Origin: Pomphorhynchus laevis
Lineage: Eukaryota; Acanthocephala; Palaeacanthocephala; Echinorhynchida; Pomphorhynchidae
Reading direction: 5' to 3'
Assembly (NCBI GenBank): GCA_012934845.2
Contig: WNNJ02000822.1
Span: forward strand, 1 to 64,000
DNA: 64,000 nt
Both the position numbers and the translations under genes were made by a program. Under the pieces are notes generated by a model. That model was given only the letters and a program-made list of their open reading frames with translations, was not told the origin of the DNA and searched no databases. Of this stretch, positions 23,177 to 33,959 are shown piece by piece; position 1 is the stretch's first letter; every line of letters starts with the position of its first letter.

Positions 23177-25262
23177 GCCACATGCGGACTAGAATACAGA
23201 ACTGTGGGGGTGTTAATTCCGTTCCAGATGCCGCATTTGGTACAGCGTTAAGCCAAGCCCCAGCTTTTGGACACGACACTGCATGTAGTCGGGCACGATC
23301 CATTTCGCTAGCTGATTGTATAAGCTGTGTCGAGGCGAGATTTTCAATCAGGCGTGAGGTTGATGATTGACCGCCATCCGTAGACGGTATGAAGTGAGAT
23401 CCCATTGTGGTTCTAAGGGTGGCTAATGCCTCTGAATAGCCAGGAAAAAGTGTAGGATCCAGACTGTATTCTTCTCCGACCTGCATCACGCTATGTATAA
23501 ATGCGCTCTGGACATGCGCCGCATTGCATCTTAGGCCAAATCCTCCCAGACGGATTGGGAGTGTCATCTGTGATTTCGCTGCTTCGTGTAGTTGACACGC
23601 GCATATTTTCTGAAAGGCGCTGGCGATTTGTCTGTCGAATGACTGACAAAACGTTTTTGTAATCCTTGGATCAACTGAACGGAGAAGGTGGTTTATCCTG
23701 GACGAGGAAGCGCAGTGTTTGAGTAGGAGGTATCCGACTTGAGGGTCTGGCAGCTTGGCTACTGCTTCAATTGTCTGGATTAGCGGTGGCAGAATTTCGT
23801 TTGTCAGGTGGGTTTCTATGAAGGACTCGTCACCGATGGGTATGCCTAACAAGTGCATGTTTCCAGAGGTGTTCTCCGAAACCACCTCGGATAGTAGGGC
23901 CAAGCAAGAGCTAACGGCTTCAGGTGTGCCGATGACCTCTGTCTTTCGCCAATTTAGCTGTAATTTAATCGCCTTGAAACTCGTGTTTAGCCAGCCGAGT
24001 GCGGATGCGATTGCCGAAGGCGTCCCGCCGACTATGCCAGCGTCCAGGTACCACATGTTGAGGTTTATTCCAGGGATATGAGAAACGTGTTCAATCGTTT
24101 TCTTAATGGCCAACGCGAAGAGGAACGGGCCCAATGGATCACCCTGCTGGACTCCTTCACATGAATTGAGAGGGTCCTGCGGGCCAAAACGAAGGGGTGC
24201 CTTGCACTTGTATGAAAAGTCAAACCATGGCAAGATCTCTGGGACGTTCTCTCGGACAGTTGCTCGTAAGTGCGCTCTGGACAATGAGTTGAAGGCGTTT
24301 GAAAGATCGATCTTTGCCCAGGCCCAGTTGTTGTCGTTGGCGTGAAGTTCGTGGATTCGTCGGATGTTGTGAACGATCCTTTCCACTGCGTTAGGGGTTG
24401 CTACTCCTAGTTGTGTTGGTTGTAGTAGACCAGCGAAACGTTTGCGGAGTTGGAGACATATGCATTTCGAGCACAGACGGCGTAGAGTTTCGCCAACGGC
24501 AATTGGTCTTATACCCCCGTCCTTTTTGGGAAGTGCGATCAAGTTCGCGCCGGCTATGTAAGGCGCCACTTCAGAGGGTGCTAGTCCCGCCAGAAGGTGG
24601 TTGACAAGGTGCGTCAGGTTTTCTGCTAGCGAACCGCCGCTATTTGCTCGTAACATGTCCTGGAGATGCTCCGGTCTTAGCCCCAGGCAACCTGGTCCCG
24701 ATGCTGAAGGAAAAGAGTTGACCGCGGTAATGACGGTCTCGCGGCCTACAGATATAGACGAAATCGGATTGTTTGAAAGTCGTTCTATAAGATTAGGTGA
24801 GGATAGTTGCTGATCCCGCCAGATGCTGTATGTAAGGGGATGTAGTATTTGCAGTGCTGTCCGTGCTTGTGTAGATGGGCTGACTATTCCTCCTGAAACC
24901 AAACGCTGGAGTGCTTTACCGTAATTCCCATGCTTGGCCAGGTTGATACAAGCAATTTCTGAATTGCCGTTTAGTTTACGGTTTGCATATTTGTGTGGCG
25001 TTTGTATCATGGATAGCACATCCGTTGAGGCGGTTGTCGCGTAGGCTCTTATTGATTCGCAAATGTGCTTCTCGAGCTTATATCGACCTTTGCATATTGT
25101 GGGCATTGGGCCACTGAAGCACGATTTTGCGAAGAGCAGCAGCTTTGTCCATGAACTGACATCTCCGATCTGCAGTGCATGTTTGATACTGTCACAGAAG
25201 TAGGTGGCTGCTAGAACACGTGCTTTGTACGGAATGCGTATGACTGTTGTTGATTCTCTGCG
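23145..25262 (-). CDS. LINE copy 1: reverse transcriptase part
   Basis: The open frame extends upstream of its first ATG (25,106) to the TAA at 25,263 and reads IPYKARVLAATYF there. It contains the RT fingers (LIALPKKDGGIRPIAVGE), motif A (AKIDLSNAFNS), motif B (GVQQGDPLGPFLFA) and motif C. Motif C is WYLDAGIVGG: the second catalytic aspartate is Ala, which should abolish polymerisation. The frame closes just after GIPFTRKEL, where the other copy continues GIPLHERNYRCG. The part is otherwise about 99% like copy 2 by eye. Confidence 0.85.
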   Translation of the reverse strand, partial: RRESTTVIRIPYKARVLAATYFCDSIKHALQIGDVSSWTKLLLFAKSCFSGPMPTICKGRYKLEKHICESIRAYATTASTDVLSMIQTPHKYANRKLNGNSEIACINLAKHGNYGKALQRLVSGGIVSPSTQARTALQILHPLTYSIWRDQQLSSPNLIERLSNNPISSISVGRETVITAVNSFPSASGPGCLGLRPEHLQDMLRANSGGSLAENLTHLVNHLLAGLAPSEVAPYIAGANLIALPKKDGGIRPIAVGETLRRLCSKCICLQLRKRFAGLLQPTQLGVATPNAVERIVHNIRRIHELHANDNNWAWAKIDLSNAFNSLSRAHLRATVRENVPEILPWFDFSYKCKAPLRFGPQDPLNSCEGVQQGDPLGPFLFALAIKKTIEHVSHIPGINLNMWYLDAGIVGGTPSAIASALGWLNTSFKAIKLQLNWRKTEVIGTPEAVSSCLALLSEVVSENTSGNMHLLGIPIGDESFIETHLTNEILPPLIQTIEAVAKLPDPQVGYLLLKHCASSSRINHLLRSVDPRITKTFCQSFDRQIASAFQKICACQLHEAAKSQMTLPIRLGGFGLRCNAAHVQSAFIHSVMQVGEEYSLDPTLFPGYSEALATLRTTMGSHFIPSTDGGQSSTSRLIENLASTQLIQSASEMDRARLHAVSCPKAGAWLNAVPNAASGTELTPPQFCILVRMWLGIPFTRKEL

Positions 25263-25703
25263 TTAACATGATTGAAGACATGATAGACGGTTCGAAGCGT
25301 CGACTCGAGCGCTTGGAATTGCCAATGTTGGAGTTATGACTTCTGTCGTGGCCTCATTTGGCTGGACCTTGGACGCATGGTTGAAACAGCCGAATCCCTC
25401 GCCCGAACCTGCACACCTAGAACCTCTGAACTTATGAAAGCGGAAGCATCCATTAGTTGTCAAAACGATGTCCCTCTGGCAGATGCGACATGGCCGCCTA
25501 CCTCTGATAATATCATTTTGATCTTGCCCATCGTACGCCATTGTGTTTGGTAACATTGTAAGTAAGTTTGTAATTGCCAAGGTAAGTTTGTAACTGTTGT
25601 ATGTTATTTTATTGTATACAATTGTAATTTGATGAGTTTGTATGTTTATCAGAAACCAAAGGCGAGGATACATTCTGATTAATTTTCGATATTTCTGCAG
25701 CAC
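25263..25703 (-). CDS. LINE copy 1: N-terminal zinc-finger part
   Basis: A 146-residue frame; the likely true start is the internal MAYDGQDQND. It encodes a CCHC-like finger (CRICQRDIVLTTNGC ... H ... C, ending RCAGSG), the pattern found at the N-terminus of RLE-bearing LINEs, where it is thought to guide target DNA binding. It ends at a TAA that lies in the same frame as the RT region downstream, so the two parts were once one protein. The finger's target is unknown. Confidence 0.75.
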   Translation of the reverse strand: MLQKYRKLIRMYPRLWFLINIQTHQITIVYNKITYNSYKLTLAITNLLTMLPNTMAYDGQDQNDIIRGRRPCRICQRDIVLTTNGCFRFHKFRGSRCAGSGEGFGCFNHASKVQPNEATTEVITPTLAIPSARVDASNRLSCLQSC

Positions 25704-25880
25704 ACAGTTTCGCCATTATTGTAAGAACTTTAATAACCAATACTTTTTTTAACGTGCTTGATATGGTATTTCAAAGTTATATTCTTCCGTTAGATGTTAT
25801 TGTAATTTGAGACTCGTTCAACATTCGTCAAATCAGCAACGGCGTTGGCTTGTGTATGTTTATAAGAAACCAAAATTTTT

Positions 25881-26155
25881 TTTCACAAATTGTGAGAATT
25901 GCTTATCGTTGATTTTAGTAATCTTATCATTATTTTATTAAGTAATTTAGATAAGTTACATGTAAATAATATATAAATTGAAACTAATAGTAATATGCAA
26001 ATTGAATAATATACAAATTGAATATAACTTTTATCAAATGTTAATCGTTGATTTTAATAATATTTTCACAAATTGTGAGAATTGTTTATCGTTGATGTTA
26101 GTAATCTTATCATTATTGTATTAAGTAGTTTAGATAAGTTATTTGTGAATACTTG
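25881..26155. repeat. Tandem repeat upstream of LINE copy 1
   Basis: A unit of about 180 bp starting tttcacaaattgtgagaattg occurs once in full (25,881-26,063) and again in part (26,064-26,155). A further part matches 20,985-21,110. This resembles a repeated 5' UTR of a LINE. Confidence 0.65.
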
Positions 26156-27100
26156 AATTATTATTTCCTTTCATACAAGAAGCCATAATTTGTGTGTTAA
26201 GTCAACACATGGATAATTTATTCTCAAATATCGTAAGACAACCTAAGCTTTTTTTGATAACATTTTCTTAATGTTTGTATCTTTAAAGATAATTACGCCA
26301 AGCTGAAATATTTAATGCATTCAATAATAGATTTTTTTGTTATAATTTTTTTTATTTTATAAATATATATTATTTTATACATTCAATAATAAAATAATTT
26401 TTATTTTAGTTTGAATTAAATTTCAAGCTTTATTTGTAAGAAATTCTTGTGGCTTTTTAATAGTAAAATATAAACTTTAAGTTTGTTTCAGAACATTTTA
26501 ATTTTATCATAACTGTCAATTTTTAAGTGCTCACTGTAGCAACATATGAAATTCAATCAAAATTGAATCAAAATCTAGTGATACATATGTGCTGTTATCG
26601 TTAATTATAGTCAAATCAGTATCAAAAATATCAATTTTGGCCACTTGAAAATTATGAACCAATTTAATTTATACAACAGCTCTTGATACCAATGCGGCTT
26701 CAAAATATTGGATTTTATTTCATTTTTTGTTGTTGTGAATGCCTATTAATTTTCGTACTGCTTTCATTCAAAAATCACTAGATTTATTTGGTCATTTATC
26801 GTTAAATGATCCATTAAAAAATTTAAATCTAATGTTTCAGGAAATTTTCATTCTATAACACAGAAGCATATTTGTCGAGAACACATTTTGTGTTCTCGAT
26901 AAAATCGATTATTTTTAATTAAATATTATGTAATTCAATTTATTCACATTGGGTATATTATATTCACACTTTTATATTGTAATATTAAATGCAAATAGTA
27001 TAATAGTTATAATAGTATTAATTTGCTGCAATATATATACGTTTATAATGTTTAACAGTCAATCGTTAAATAAAAACGTTTATGATAAAATAGTTAAATT
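26156..27100. other. AT-rich spacer, nothing recognised
   Basis: No coding frame, known repeat or structured RNA was recognised. Confidence 0.4.
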
Positions 27101-27119
27101 TATTTAAGATTTTTTGCAA

Positions 27120-27550
27120 ACCAATGTTTAAATTTATATCAAGTTTATTTTAAAATTTTAAATAAAAGCTAATTTTTATGAATTGACTAATAAATAACAG
27201 ACTGTATCAGAATTAGGATTAGAGGTCATTAGGAGGGACTGCTATGCTATCAGGTTTACGTATTTGATACTATATGTAAATCAAAATTAAAGATAAATAA
27301 TTATATGAGATTTTATACAATTTATATTTATATCAAGTTAATATGAATTGACTAATAACATACGATGTAGAAGAATAAAAATTAGAGATCATTAAAAGGA
27401 ACTGCTGTGTTTCCGATTTCGGCACCTATTCCTCGACCCAACATATCAGCGGGGCCAAATATATGATAATGACGTATTTCCTATGATGAAATTTAATTAT
27501 CTATTATCTTATTCTGATGCTAAGCAAATTGTTTATTATCCATCCATAAA
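27120..27550 (-). repeat. Two diverged PLE 3' ends
   Basis: Two partial copies of the PLE 3' region in a row: the hairpin block with ggactgctatgctatcagg near 27,236, and a second with ggaactgctgtg near 27,400. The latter is followed by the block that precedes the RT stop codon (wording as in 28,920-29,130). The RT itself is missing. Confidence 0.7.
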
Positions 27551-27670
27551 ATATTTTTGCTTAATAGTTTAAATAAATTTATAATAATATTTTATTGTTT
27601 TGTATATCGTAGTTTTTATTTTATATTTAAATATATTAAATATATTGTATATTTCAAGTTTTCATTTAAA

Positions 27671-27775
27671 ATGTTTCTTAAGGCTGACTTTGTAACAAAA
27701 GCTGTATTCCAAAACTCCCAAATAGAAACTGCTACAAGCAAAACAAAAGTTATTATTATTGGCAAACATTTCTAA
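27671..27775 (+). CDS. Candidate small exon or frame, unrecognised
   Basis: A short ATG frame, MFLKADFVTKAVFQNSQ to VIIIGKHF, that stands out from the AT-rich background. AATAAA follows near 27,880. It may be a 3'-terminal exon of a host gene or a chance frame; no family was recognised. Confidence 0.2.
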   Translation: MFLKADFVTKAVFQNSQIETATSKTKVIIIGKHF

Positions 27776-28750
27776 AATGTGATGTGCTTTCATTAAAATG
27801 TAATTTCAATTTCGTTATATATATTGTCTAAATATAAAAATTAGTAGTGTCTTTTTCCTTTTCGTTATTCTTTACAAAATAAATAAAAATAGACTTGAAT
27901 ATTCAATTTGATACTTTAACTATGTAAATGTCACAATTTTGATTGTTTGTATAAGAGATTAAGATAATTGCGTCAAGTAATTATCCAATGTAATTTCTAA
28001 CTAGTAATTAACGACAAATAAAACCTGATTTACAAAATAATTTCAAAAAACGTTTTGATTTAATAAGATCAGATAACTGAGTTTACGTATTTTATACGAT
28101 AAATTATACAAAATAACGTATAAAAAATTATTATCCATAAAGAAAACTGGAATGTATTTTATATTAAATAATTTGATCCTATTTATTTTATTCATATTCT
28201 TCTATAAATGCTATTAGAACCTACTTGCAAAATTATTTTATTTAGAAATAGTAATGAATTTGAATATAAATGGTTTTTGCTATATTTAATAATTTATTAC
28301 TAAAATCCATAAACAGTATTCTTTTGGTTAATTTTGCTTATAATTTTTGTGTATTAAATTTTCTGCTTAAACTGGTCGTTAATCCAATTTAGGAAAAAGA
28401 ACAACAAGCAAAGATTAGTAAAGATATTTCTGTATTAGTGCATTCATGGCTGCAAATATCTGGGTAGGTTGAGCGCTTATATGAAAATTAAATTTAAACG
28501 AAATTAATTCACTAATTTATTTACTGTTAAATTTACATTTATTCAAAACTTGCATGCATAAAGAATAAATTTTCTTTTGCTAAATTTCATTATAATCGAG
28601 GATTATTTATTTATTATAACTAATTAAAGATAAATCATAAATTTATTATCAAAACGAATGTAATTTATTGTTTTGAAGAGTCTAAAAGTAATCCACATTA
28701 TAATACATTTGAGCTTTTAAAGATATGTCAAATGTCACAAAATGACCGTA
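27776..28750. other. AT-rich spacer
   Basis: Nothing recognised apart from AT-rich sequence and a short word shared with PLE 3' ends near 28,060-28,110 (cagataactgagtttacg). Confidence 0.4.
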
Positions 28751-29389
28751 TTGAATTAAATCAGCTAACTGAGTCTACGTATTTAATATAATTATAAAAT
28801 AAACAAAACATAATAATGCTAAATCAAAATTTAATAATTAAATAATAAAATTAATAATTGTTTTTAGATTTTCTATAATTTAAATCAAGTTAAAAAAAAT
28901 GAAATTTAAAATAAACGTCATTTTTATGAATTGACTAATAAATAACAGACGTTGTATCAGAATAAGAATTAGAGGTCATCAGGAGGAACTGCTATGCTAT
29001 CAGGTTTCGGCCCCTAACTCCTCTACCCAACATAGCAGCGGGGCCAAATACATGCTAATGATGTATTTCCTCTGAAATAACTATCTAGTATCTTATTCTA
29101 ATACAAAGTATATTATTTATTATCCATCCATAAAAATTTGCCACTTAAGAGTTTAAATTTATTCTCTATATTATTGTGTTGATTTATATATTTTACTATT
29201 TTCTGCTTGATGTTATTTTTATAGTAACCTAGTTTAAAATATGTATCTATTAAATTATTTAAATGATTTTGAAGAAAACCAATATCATTACATATTGTTG
29301 CAATTCTTAAAATTTCATTATTTAATGTATTATATTTTATATTATATGGTATGCACGAATGCTCATGCAAAAATATGTTTCTTGTAAAT

Positions 29390-30508
29390 TTAAATGTCAT
29401 CTTTACGATATAAATTAATAGTAGTTTTAGTTAATGTTAATTTAATGTTCATATCTAGATATACACCTTCTTTATCATTAATATTGGTTTTGTTAAGAAT
29501 AAGGCTTTCTGGATAAATGTGCTCACTAATTGAATAAAAATTATTAGAATTAAATACACATATATCATCAATGTATCGAAACATATATTTCATATATTTA
29601 TATTGTTTAGATTTAGTTTTTACACAGTTATGAACAAATTCATATTCTATAAAGCTTAAAAACAAGTCAGCTATAATTGGGCTACTATTACCACCCATTG
29701 GAACACCTTTTACTTGTCTAAATATAGATGTCCCTACTTTTAAATAATTTTGATTTATCAAAATATTTAAGGATTCTATTAATTCAATTTTATCCATATA
29801 TTTATACTTATTTGATGGTTTAATTTTTGTTAGATAGGCGTTATAATTATTATAACATATATACGTATATCTTTTTCCGAATATAAGATTAATTAATTTT
29901 ACTAACGCTTCTTTAATATCTACTAAACCTAGATTTGTATAAAGAGTACTAAAATCGTATGTATTTATATTTTGAAAATTTATTCCTTTTGTCTGTTCTA
30001 AAAATTCTTTTGTAGAATTAATACTGAAATAGTGTTTTATACCAGTATTAATTTCGATTACCTTGCAATATTTTTTAAAGTGTGCTTTAATTACTTTAAG
30101 TATTTTATTCATATAGACAGAAAGTGGTTTTAATGTACATTTAAACGCACTACATATGAACCTAGGTTTTATTGGATTTTTATGTAATTTTGGATTCCAA
30201 TATAATATAGGTATAGTTTTATTATCTAATTCAACCTTTATACCCTTTTTATCCATTATAGAACAGTGACTTGTAATAATTGTTTCTAAACTCAACTCAC
30301 TACGTTCATATGTTGGATTTACATTTAAATCATTAGAATTAACCTCTTTCATTAGTATTTCATAATAAAGCTTTTTGCATATGAAGACAAAGTTATTACT
30401 AGCTTTATCAATAGTTGTTATTATATAGTTATCCTTTAATTTAGTAAGTTCTTTATACATATCTTTATTAATTTTATCTTTCCTTTTATAATTGTTTGTT
30501 ATTTTCAT
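29390..30508 (-). CDS. PLE reverse transcriptase
   Basis: A 372-residue frame with the Penelope-type RT: TIDKASNNFVFICKK and WNPKLHKNPIKPRFI in the fingers (the PKIHK-like block of PLEs), motif A in TYDFSTLYTNL, motif B GVPMGGNSSPIIADL, and motif C FRYIDDICVFN (catalytic YIDD intact). PLE RTs are the closest relatives of telomerase RT. The remaining C-terminal domain is in the adjoining frame to 29,113. No GIY-YIG follows the RT: sequence goes straight into the 3' region, which, with the nuclease in front, gives the permuted order. Confidence 0.9.
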   Translation of the reverse strand: MKITNNYKRKDKINKDMYKELTKLKDNYIITTIDKASNNFVFICKKLYYEILMKEVNSNDLNVNPTYERSELSLETIITSHCSIMDKKGIKVELDNKTIPILYWNPKLHKNPIKPRFICSAFKCTLKPLSVYMNKILKVIKAHFKKYCKVIEINTGIKHYFSINSTKEFLEQTKGINFQNINTYDFSTLYTNLGLVDIKEALVKLINLIFGKRYTYICYNNYNAYLTKIKPSNKYKYMDKIELIESLNILINQNYLKVGTSIFRQVKGVPMGGNSSPIIADLFLSFIEYEFVHNCVKTKSKQYKYMKYMFRYIDDICVFNSNNFYSISEHIYPESLILNKTNINDKEGVYLDMNIKLTLTKTTINLYRKDDI

Positions 30509-30625
30509 TTTATTTTTAATTTTATCAAATATATAGTCTTTCCAAATTTTTATCTTAGATATATTCGAGCTTTCACTATTAATCAGCTTACTAAAGTAAT
30601 CATTTAAGTTATTATATAACGAATT

Positions 30626-31354
30626 TTAAATTTTATTTTTGTCGTTGTTATTATTTAATCTATATTTATACCCTTTTGATAGCAGCTTTCTTAATTCACA
30701 ATTTTCAATTAATTCTAGATTATGGGTACATATGTGTTCATTTATTTTATCAAAACTAAGACTTTTACAATTGCATTCTGTTTCCATTATGTTTCTAATA
30801 TTATCGTTACATATTGATTTTAATTCTTTATTATAATTACAAATTTTTCGTCCTAATGGTGGTAGGAGTTTATATCTTATTTTAGGAATATATTTACTTA
30901 AATCTGACTCTATTATTTCTTTACTTTTAGAATTATTTAAAAGTCCGGCTATATTTATGTTATCTATACATTTATTAATGAAGTTTATGGTTAATGTATA
31001 TTTTCTATTGTTATTATTAACATTTATTGTACGATTATAGTATTTTGTATTACAATAACTGTCTATTATACAACTTAGCCTATCATAGTCGTTAATTAAT
31101 TTTTGATTTATTGAACATATGATATCTTTAGAAAAACTTCTTATATTTACATAAAGATCTTTAAGCTTATTATCTCTTAAAAGTTGTTTTAATATTTCTA
31201 ATCGTTCATTTATATACATATCTTTTTTAATATTTTTAACTCTATTTTTCCTATTCCTTTTATCACAATGACTTCTTGGTTTGCGTTTAACCGGATTATT
31301 ATAATATAGTTGTTTATTATGTATTATACTACTTCTGCTAATTACTTGTACCAC
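30626..31354 (-). CDS. PLE linker domain between GIY-YIG and RT
   Basis: A 242-residue frame that begins just after the GIY-YIG tail (IHNKQLYYNNPVKRKPR) and runs to RLNNNNDKNKI. It is basic and Asn-rich with no known fold. It has Cys/His pairs near the C-terminal half (CNCKSL...HICTHNLELIENC) that could bind a metal. In permuted PLEs this part joins the nuclease to the RT. The start codon is not the true one, because the protein should begin upstream in the GIY-YIG. Confidence 0.7.
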   Translation of the reverse strand: MVQVISRSSIIHNKQLYYNNPVKRKPRSHCDKRNRKNRVKNIKKDMYINERLEILKQLLRDNKLKDLYVNIRSFSKDIICSINQKLINDYDRLSCIIDSYCNTKYYNRTINVNNNNRKYTLTINFINKCIDNINIAGLLNNSKSKEIIESDLSKYIPKIRYKLLPPLGRKICNYNKELKSICNDNIRNIMETECNCKSLSFDKINEHICTHNLELIENCELRKLLSKGYKYRLNNNNDKNKI

Positions 31355-31399
31355 TACATTCTATCCTAATGGGTACATGGAATTTAGCGTTTTAATCCA

Positions 31400-33250
31400 A
31401 GTATCACAAAATCTTATGATTCATTATGATATGTTAATAAACTATTAGATAAGCTACAATACGCCTTTATAATTTTAAAATTAATTATTTTGTTCCTTAC
31501 AAAATTATTCACAAATAACCTTTTTCGTATGAAAAATACATTGAGAGCTCTGCATCGGAACCTGTTATGGTTGACGGCTATTTGAATTTTTAGTCCAACG
31601 AATTCGGCTATAAGCTAGTTGTAAAATTGTCTGGACTGATACACTCTAACACAGAAAGACAAGATAAGTAAATAATTGACGAAGCCAGTGACTCGAATGG
31701 ATTTAAGAAATTTCCTGTTTGCACGATATACTTTCTTACAGTATCAATATTTTTATTGACTTAAAATATGTGATGTGTTGCTACATCACTTTAGGTGATT
31801 TCGCATTAGAGACCATCAAAGATATCATATCTCCGCGAATTCAATCACATTGGAACTTGAATGAAAACATACTAAGTGGCAATCCAAAGTGTTGTCATTG
31901 TTTCGTTCGCCACGCATGTAAACACTTGGATACACAATGTTCAACTATATCAGTATTTGCTCCGTCGTACTAGGTGGTATCGCATTTGAAACCCACTATA
32001 ATACAATCCTTTCCAGACTCAATTCAATATACTTTGACCCATATGTCACCTTATTACTTGACATATTAGTATTTATCGTTCCCTACCAACAGTAATATAT
32101 ACTACATGAATCTTTTTGTTCAGATCTAGAATCAGTCAGAATCCAATATAATCGGAATAACCAATGACTAATGCTTGTAAAATTGATTTTGAGATAATAA
32201 CCAATTATAAATCAATTAATTCATAACTATAATTTAAATAATTATTTTTCGACTAAATATTAAATATTATTCGACTTTGGATTATAAACATAGATCGATA
32301 TAAATGCAATTAAAAGCACATTAAAACAATTATATCTGGTGGGTTCAGATGATAGCGAATGAATCAATCAAGATATTAAGTAACAGAATCTGACAATTTT
32401 CCTGTACTTATATATGTATATCACTAATCCACGTATTATTAATTAAAATTAAATAATCATCACGGCTGATTTTGTCGTAATCCTGATTCATAATAATAAA
32501 ACATCTATTAACAATAAGAAATGTATTTTTACAAAATTCATTTATGGTTATTATTCATAAAATGAAACGAAAGAAAGCCGTCGGCAAAGCAACTTTCAAT
32601 TGAGTTTCTACAACTAGTACAATAATATATGTATAATAGTGTTGTTCATCTAAAACAAATTATACCATGTTTGCTATCATTATTAATTGTCTACTATTAA
32701 TTAAAATTTTGTTAATTACAAATTAATATTTTGCAAATATTTATTAATATTTTCCACCATCATATGTGCGCAATGTGGTTAGTTGGTGAAAAATTGTTCT
32801 CCGTGGAATTATTTCGTATCATCTAAATATTTAATTTATATATTATCTTATATGTTATATTTTAGCTATATATGTTAAATGCAAAAATGCAAACAATGCT
32901 TTGAAGTTGTATTTTCAAAAGGTGAAATTACAGGTAAAAAATAACAGGTCGCAAAACTAGTAGACAGTGGACGATTTAAATCTTATTTGAGCACAATGGC
33001 ATAGTGATATTGTTTTGCATATGTGAGAATCCACTGTCTTTACAAGACTAGTATTAAATTTATCTATATTTATTAAATTTATTTAATATAAATTTATATT
33101 AAATATATAGCAAATGTCTAACAATATATCATGGTATATTTTATAACAAATAATTTGTCATTTAAAATCTAAATGTTTGTAATACACATTATTGTCGCTC
33201 ATAATAATACTCGATTTATATATAATATATGTGATTAGTAAACTAGTAAA
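31400..33250. other. Spacer of mixed composition, nothing recognised
   Basis: No coding motif or repeat match was found. The 84-residue frame at 31,719-31,973 has no features of a real protein. Confidence 0.4.
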
Positions 33251-33256
33251 GTACAA

Positions 33257-33300
33257 AACACACCAGACGTTTCGCCTTATTGCTTTATCAATTGTATGTT
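33257..33300 (-). ncRNA. Degenerate hammerhead ribozyme motif
   Basis: The minus strand has a stem I of about 8 pairs including wobbles (AACAUACAA with UGGUGUGUU), UUGAUAA in place of CUGANGA, a short GC stem II, GAAAC and GUC. Two core bases (C3, G8) are changed. It lies 285 bp downstream, in its own sense, of the intact motif at 33,546-33,587 in the same orientation. Confidence 0.6.
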
Positions 33301-33545
33301 ATTTATTTGTCAAACTTTATATATAATATAAATTGTTGTTACACCTGGCCTGGGACACCAAATGGTGTACTCGTAAATAAATTATTATGTTTTCCTCATG
33401 AAGAGGCATAAACACAAGGCAGCATTCTATATATCCTCCTCAGACCAAGAAATAGAACCGAATTATTCTCGCAATATTCAAAGTCGCTACGTATGCCCAG
33501 TGTGACGTACATACGTCATCCTATGTGTGACGACAAACTTTAACA

Positions 33546-33587
33546 ACGGTAGACGCGTTTCGCTCTAACGGAGCTCATCAGTACCGT
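33546..33587 (-). ncRNA. Type I hammerhead ribozyme, canonical core
   Basis: All core positions fit. Stem I is ACGGUA with UACCGU (6 perfect pairs); CUGAUGA lies at plus 33,575-33,581; stem II is GCUC-CGUUA-GAGC (4 pairs); GAAA lies at 33,558-33,561; the self-complementary stem III is ACGCGU; and the cleavage triplet GUC is at 33,552-33,554, with cleavage expected after C. Very short palindromic stem III is typical of minimal type I motifs of animal retroelements and retrozymes, which tend to work as dimers. The host element is not identified. Confidence 0.85.
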
Positions 33588-33667
33588 GACTTTAATATAA
33601 TCATTCATAGGCATTTTAACGCACGATTAAACAGTGTTTAAAGCTAGAATTTATATTATATTATATA

Positions 33668-33853
33668 TGAAAGCCAAAAGTCCTTAACAGGCCGTAGGTT
33701 ACAACCGAGAAAAGAAAACCAAAAATATATGTATATTATATATACATATTATATATTATATTATATATGTATAGTATATATACATATTATTTATTATATT
33801 ATATATTATATATATGAAAACCAAAAGCCTTAAACAGGCCGTAGGTTACAACC
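33668..33853. repeat. Direct repeats around an AT microsatellite
   Basis: About 40 bp (gaaagccaaaag ... ggccgtaggttacaacc) occur at 33,668-33,706 and again at 33,813-33,853, separated by about 105 bp of TA-rich simple sequence. Confidence 0.85.
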
Positions 33854-33959
33854 TTGAAAAAATAAGAATAAAGCAGATCAGTTAAAACATGTTGTCACAC
33901 GAACCCATGAAAGTCTGTCTTGAGCCACTTTCTCCAATTCAGTACTCCAATTCCGTTTG

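Larger units (their letters stand above)
21130..26155 (-). mobile_element. RLE-type LINE copy 1, long but inactive
   Basis: A minus-strand non-LTR element with restriction-like endonuclease. Order from 5': repeats at 25,881-26,155, N-terminal zinc-finger frame, RT, CCHC finger, RLE nuclease, low-complexity extension, and a second downstream frame. It is closely similar to the 5'-truncated copy at 38,089-41,794. Three lesions are visible relative to that copy or to the family: an in-frame TAA at 25,263-25,265 between the zinc-finger and RT parts, YLDA in place of YLDD at the RT active site (near 24,030), and a one-base shift near 23,160 before the zinc finger. The C-terminal 240 residues and the downstream frame remain open. 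Confidence 0.9.
28752..31397 (-). mobile_element. PLE copy D, 5'-truncated in the GIY-YIG
   Basis: The longest RT-bearing PLE without an insertion. From the 5' side it has the last residues of the GIY-YIG domain, the Asn/Lys-rich linker (30,626-31,354), the RT (29,390-30,508, continuing in 29,113-29,400), and the 3' region with the conserved hairpin. The coding sequence is broken at a small number of points. tcacaaaat occurs beside both ends (near 28,737 and 31,405) and may be a short target duplication. Near identity to copies A and E suggests recent activity of the family. Confidence 0.9.

Noticed and set aside
21670-23370. Plus-strand frames opposite the RLE and tail of LINE copy 1
   Set aside because: Antisense shadows of the long minus-strand frames.
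29390-30508. RT plus GIY-YIG as a bacterial retron or group I/II intron system
   Set aside because: The RT has Penelope motifs (WNPKLHK, YIDD), the DNA is eukaryotic with spliced genes, and no intron RNA core is seen.
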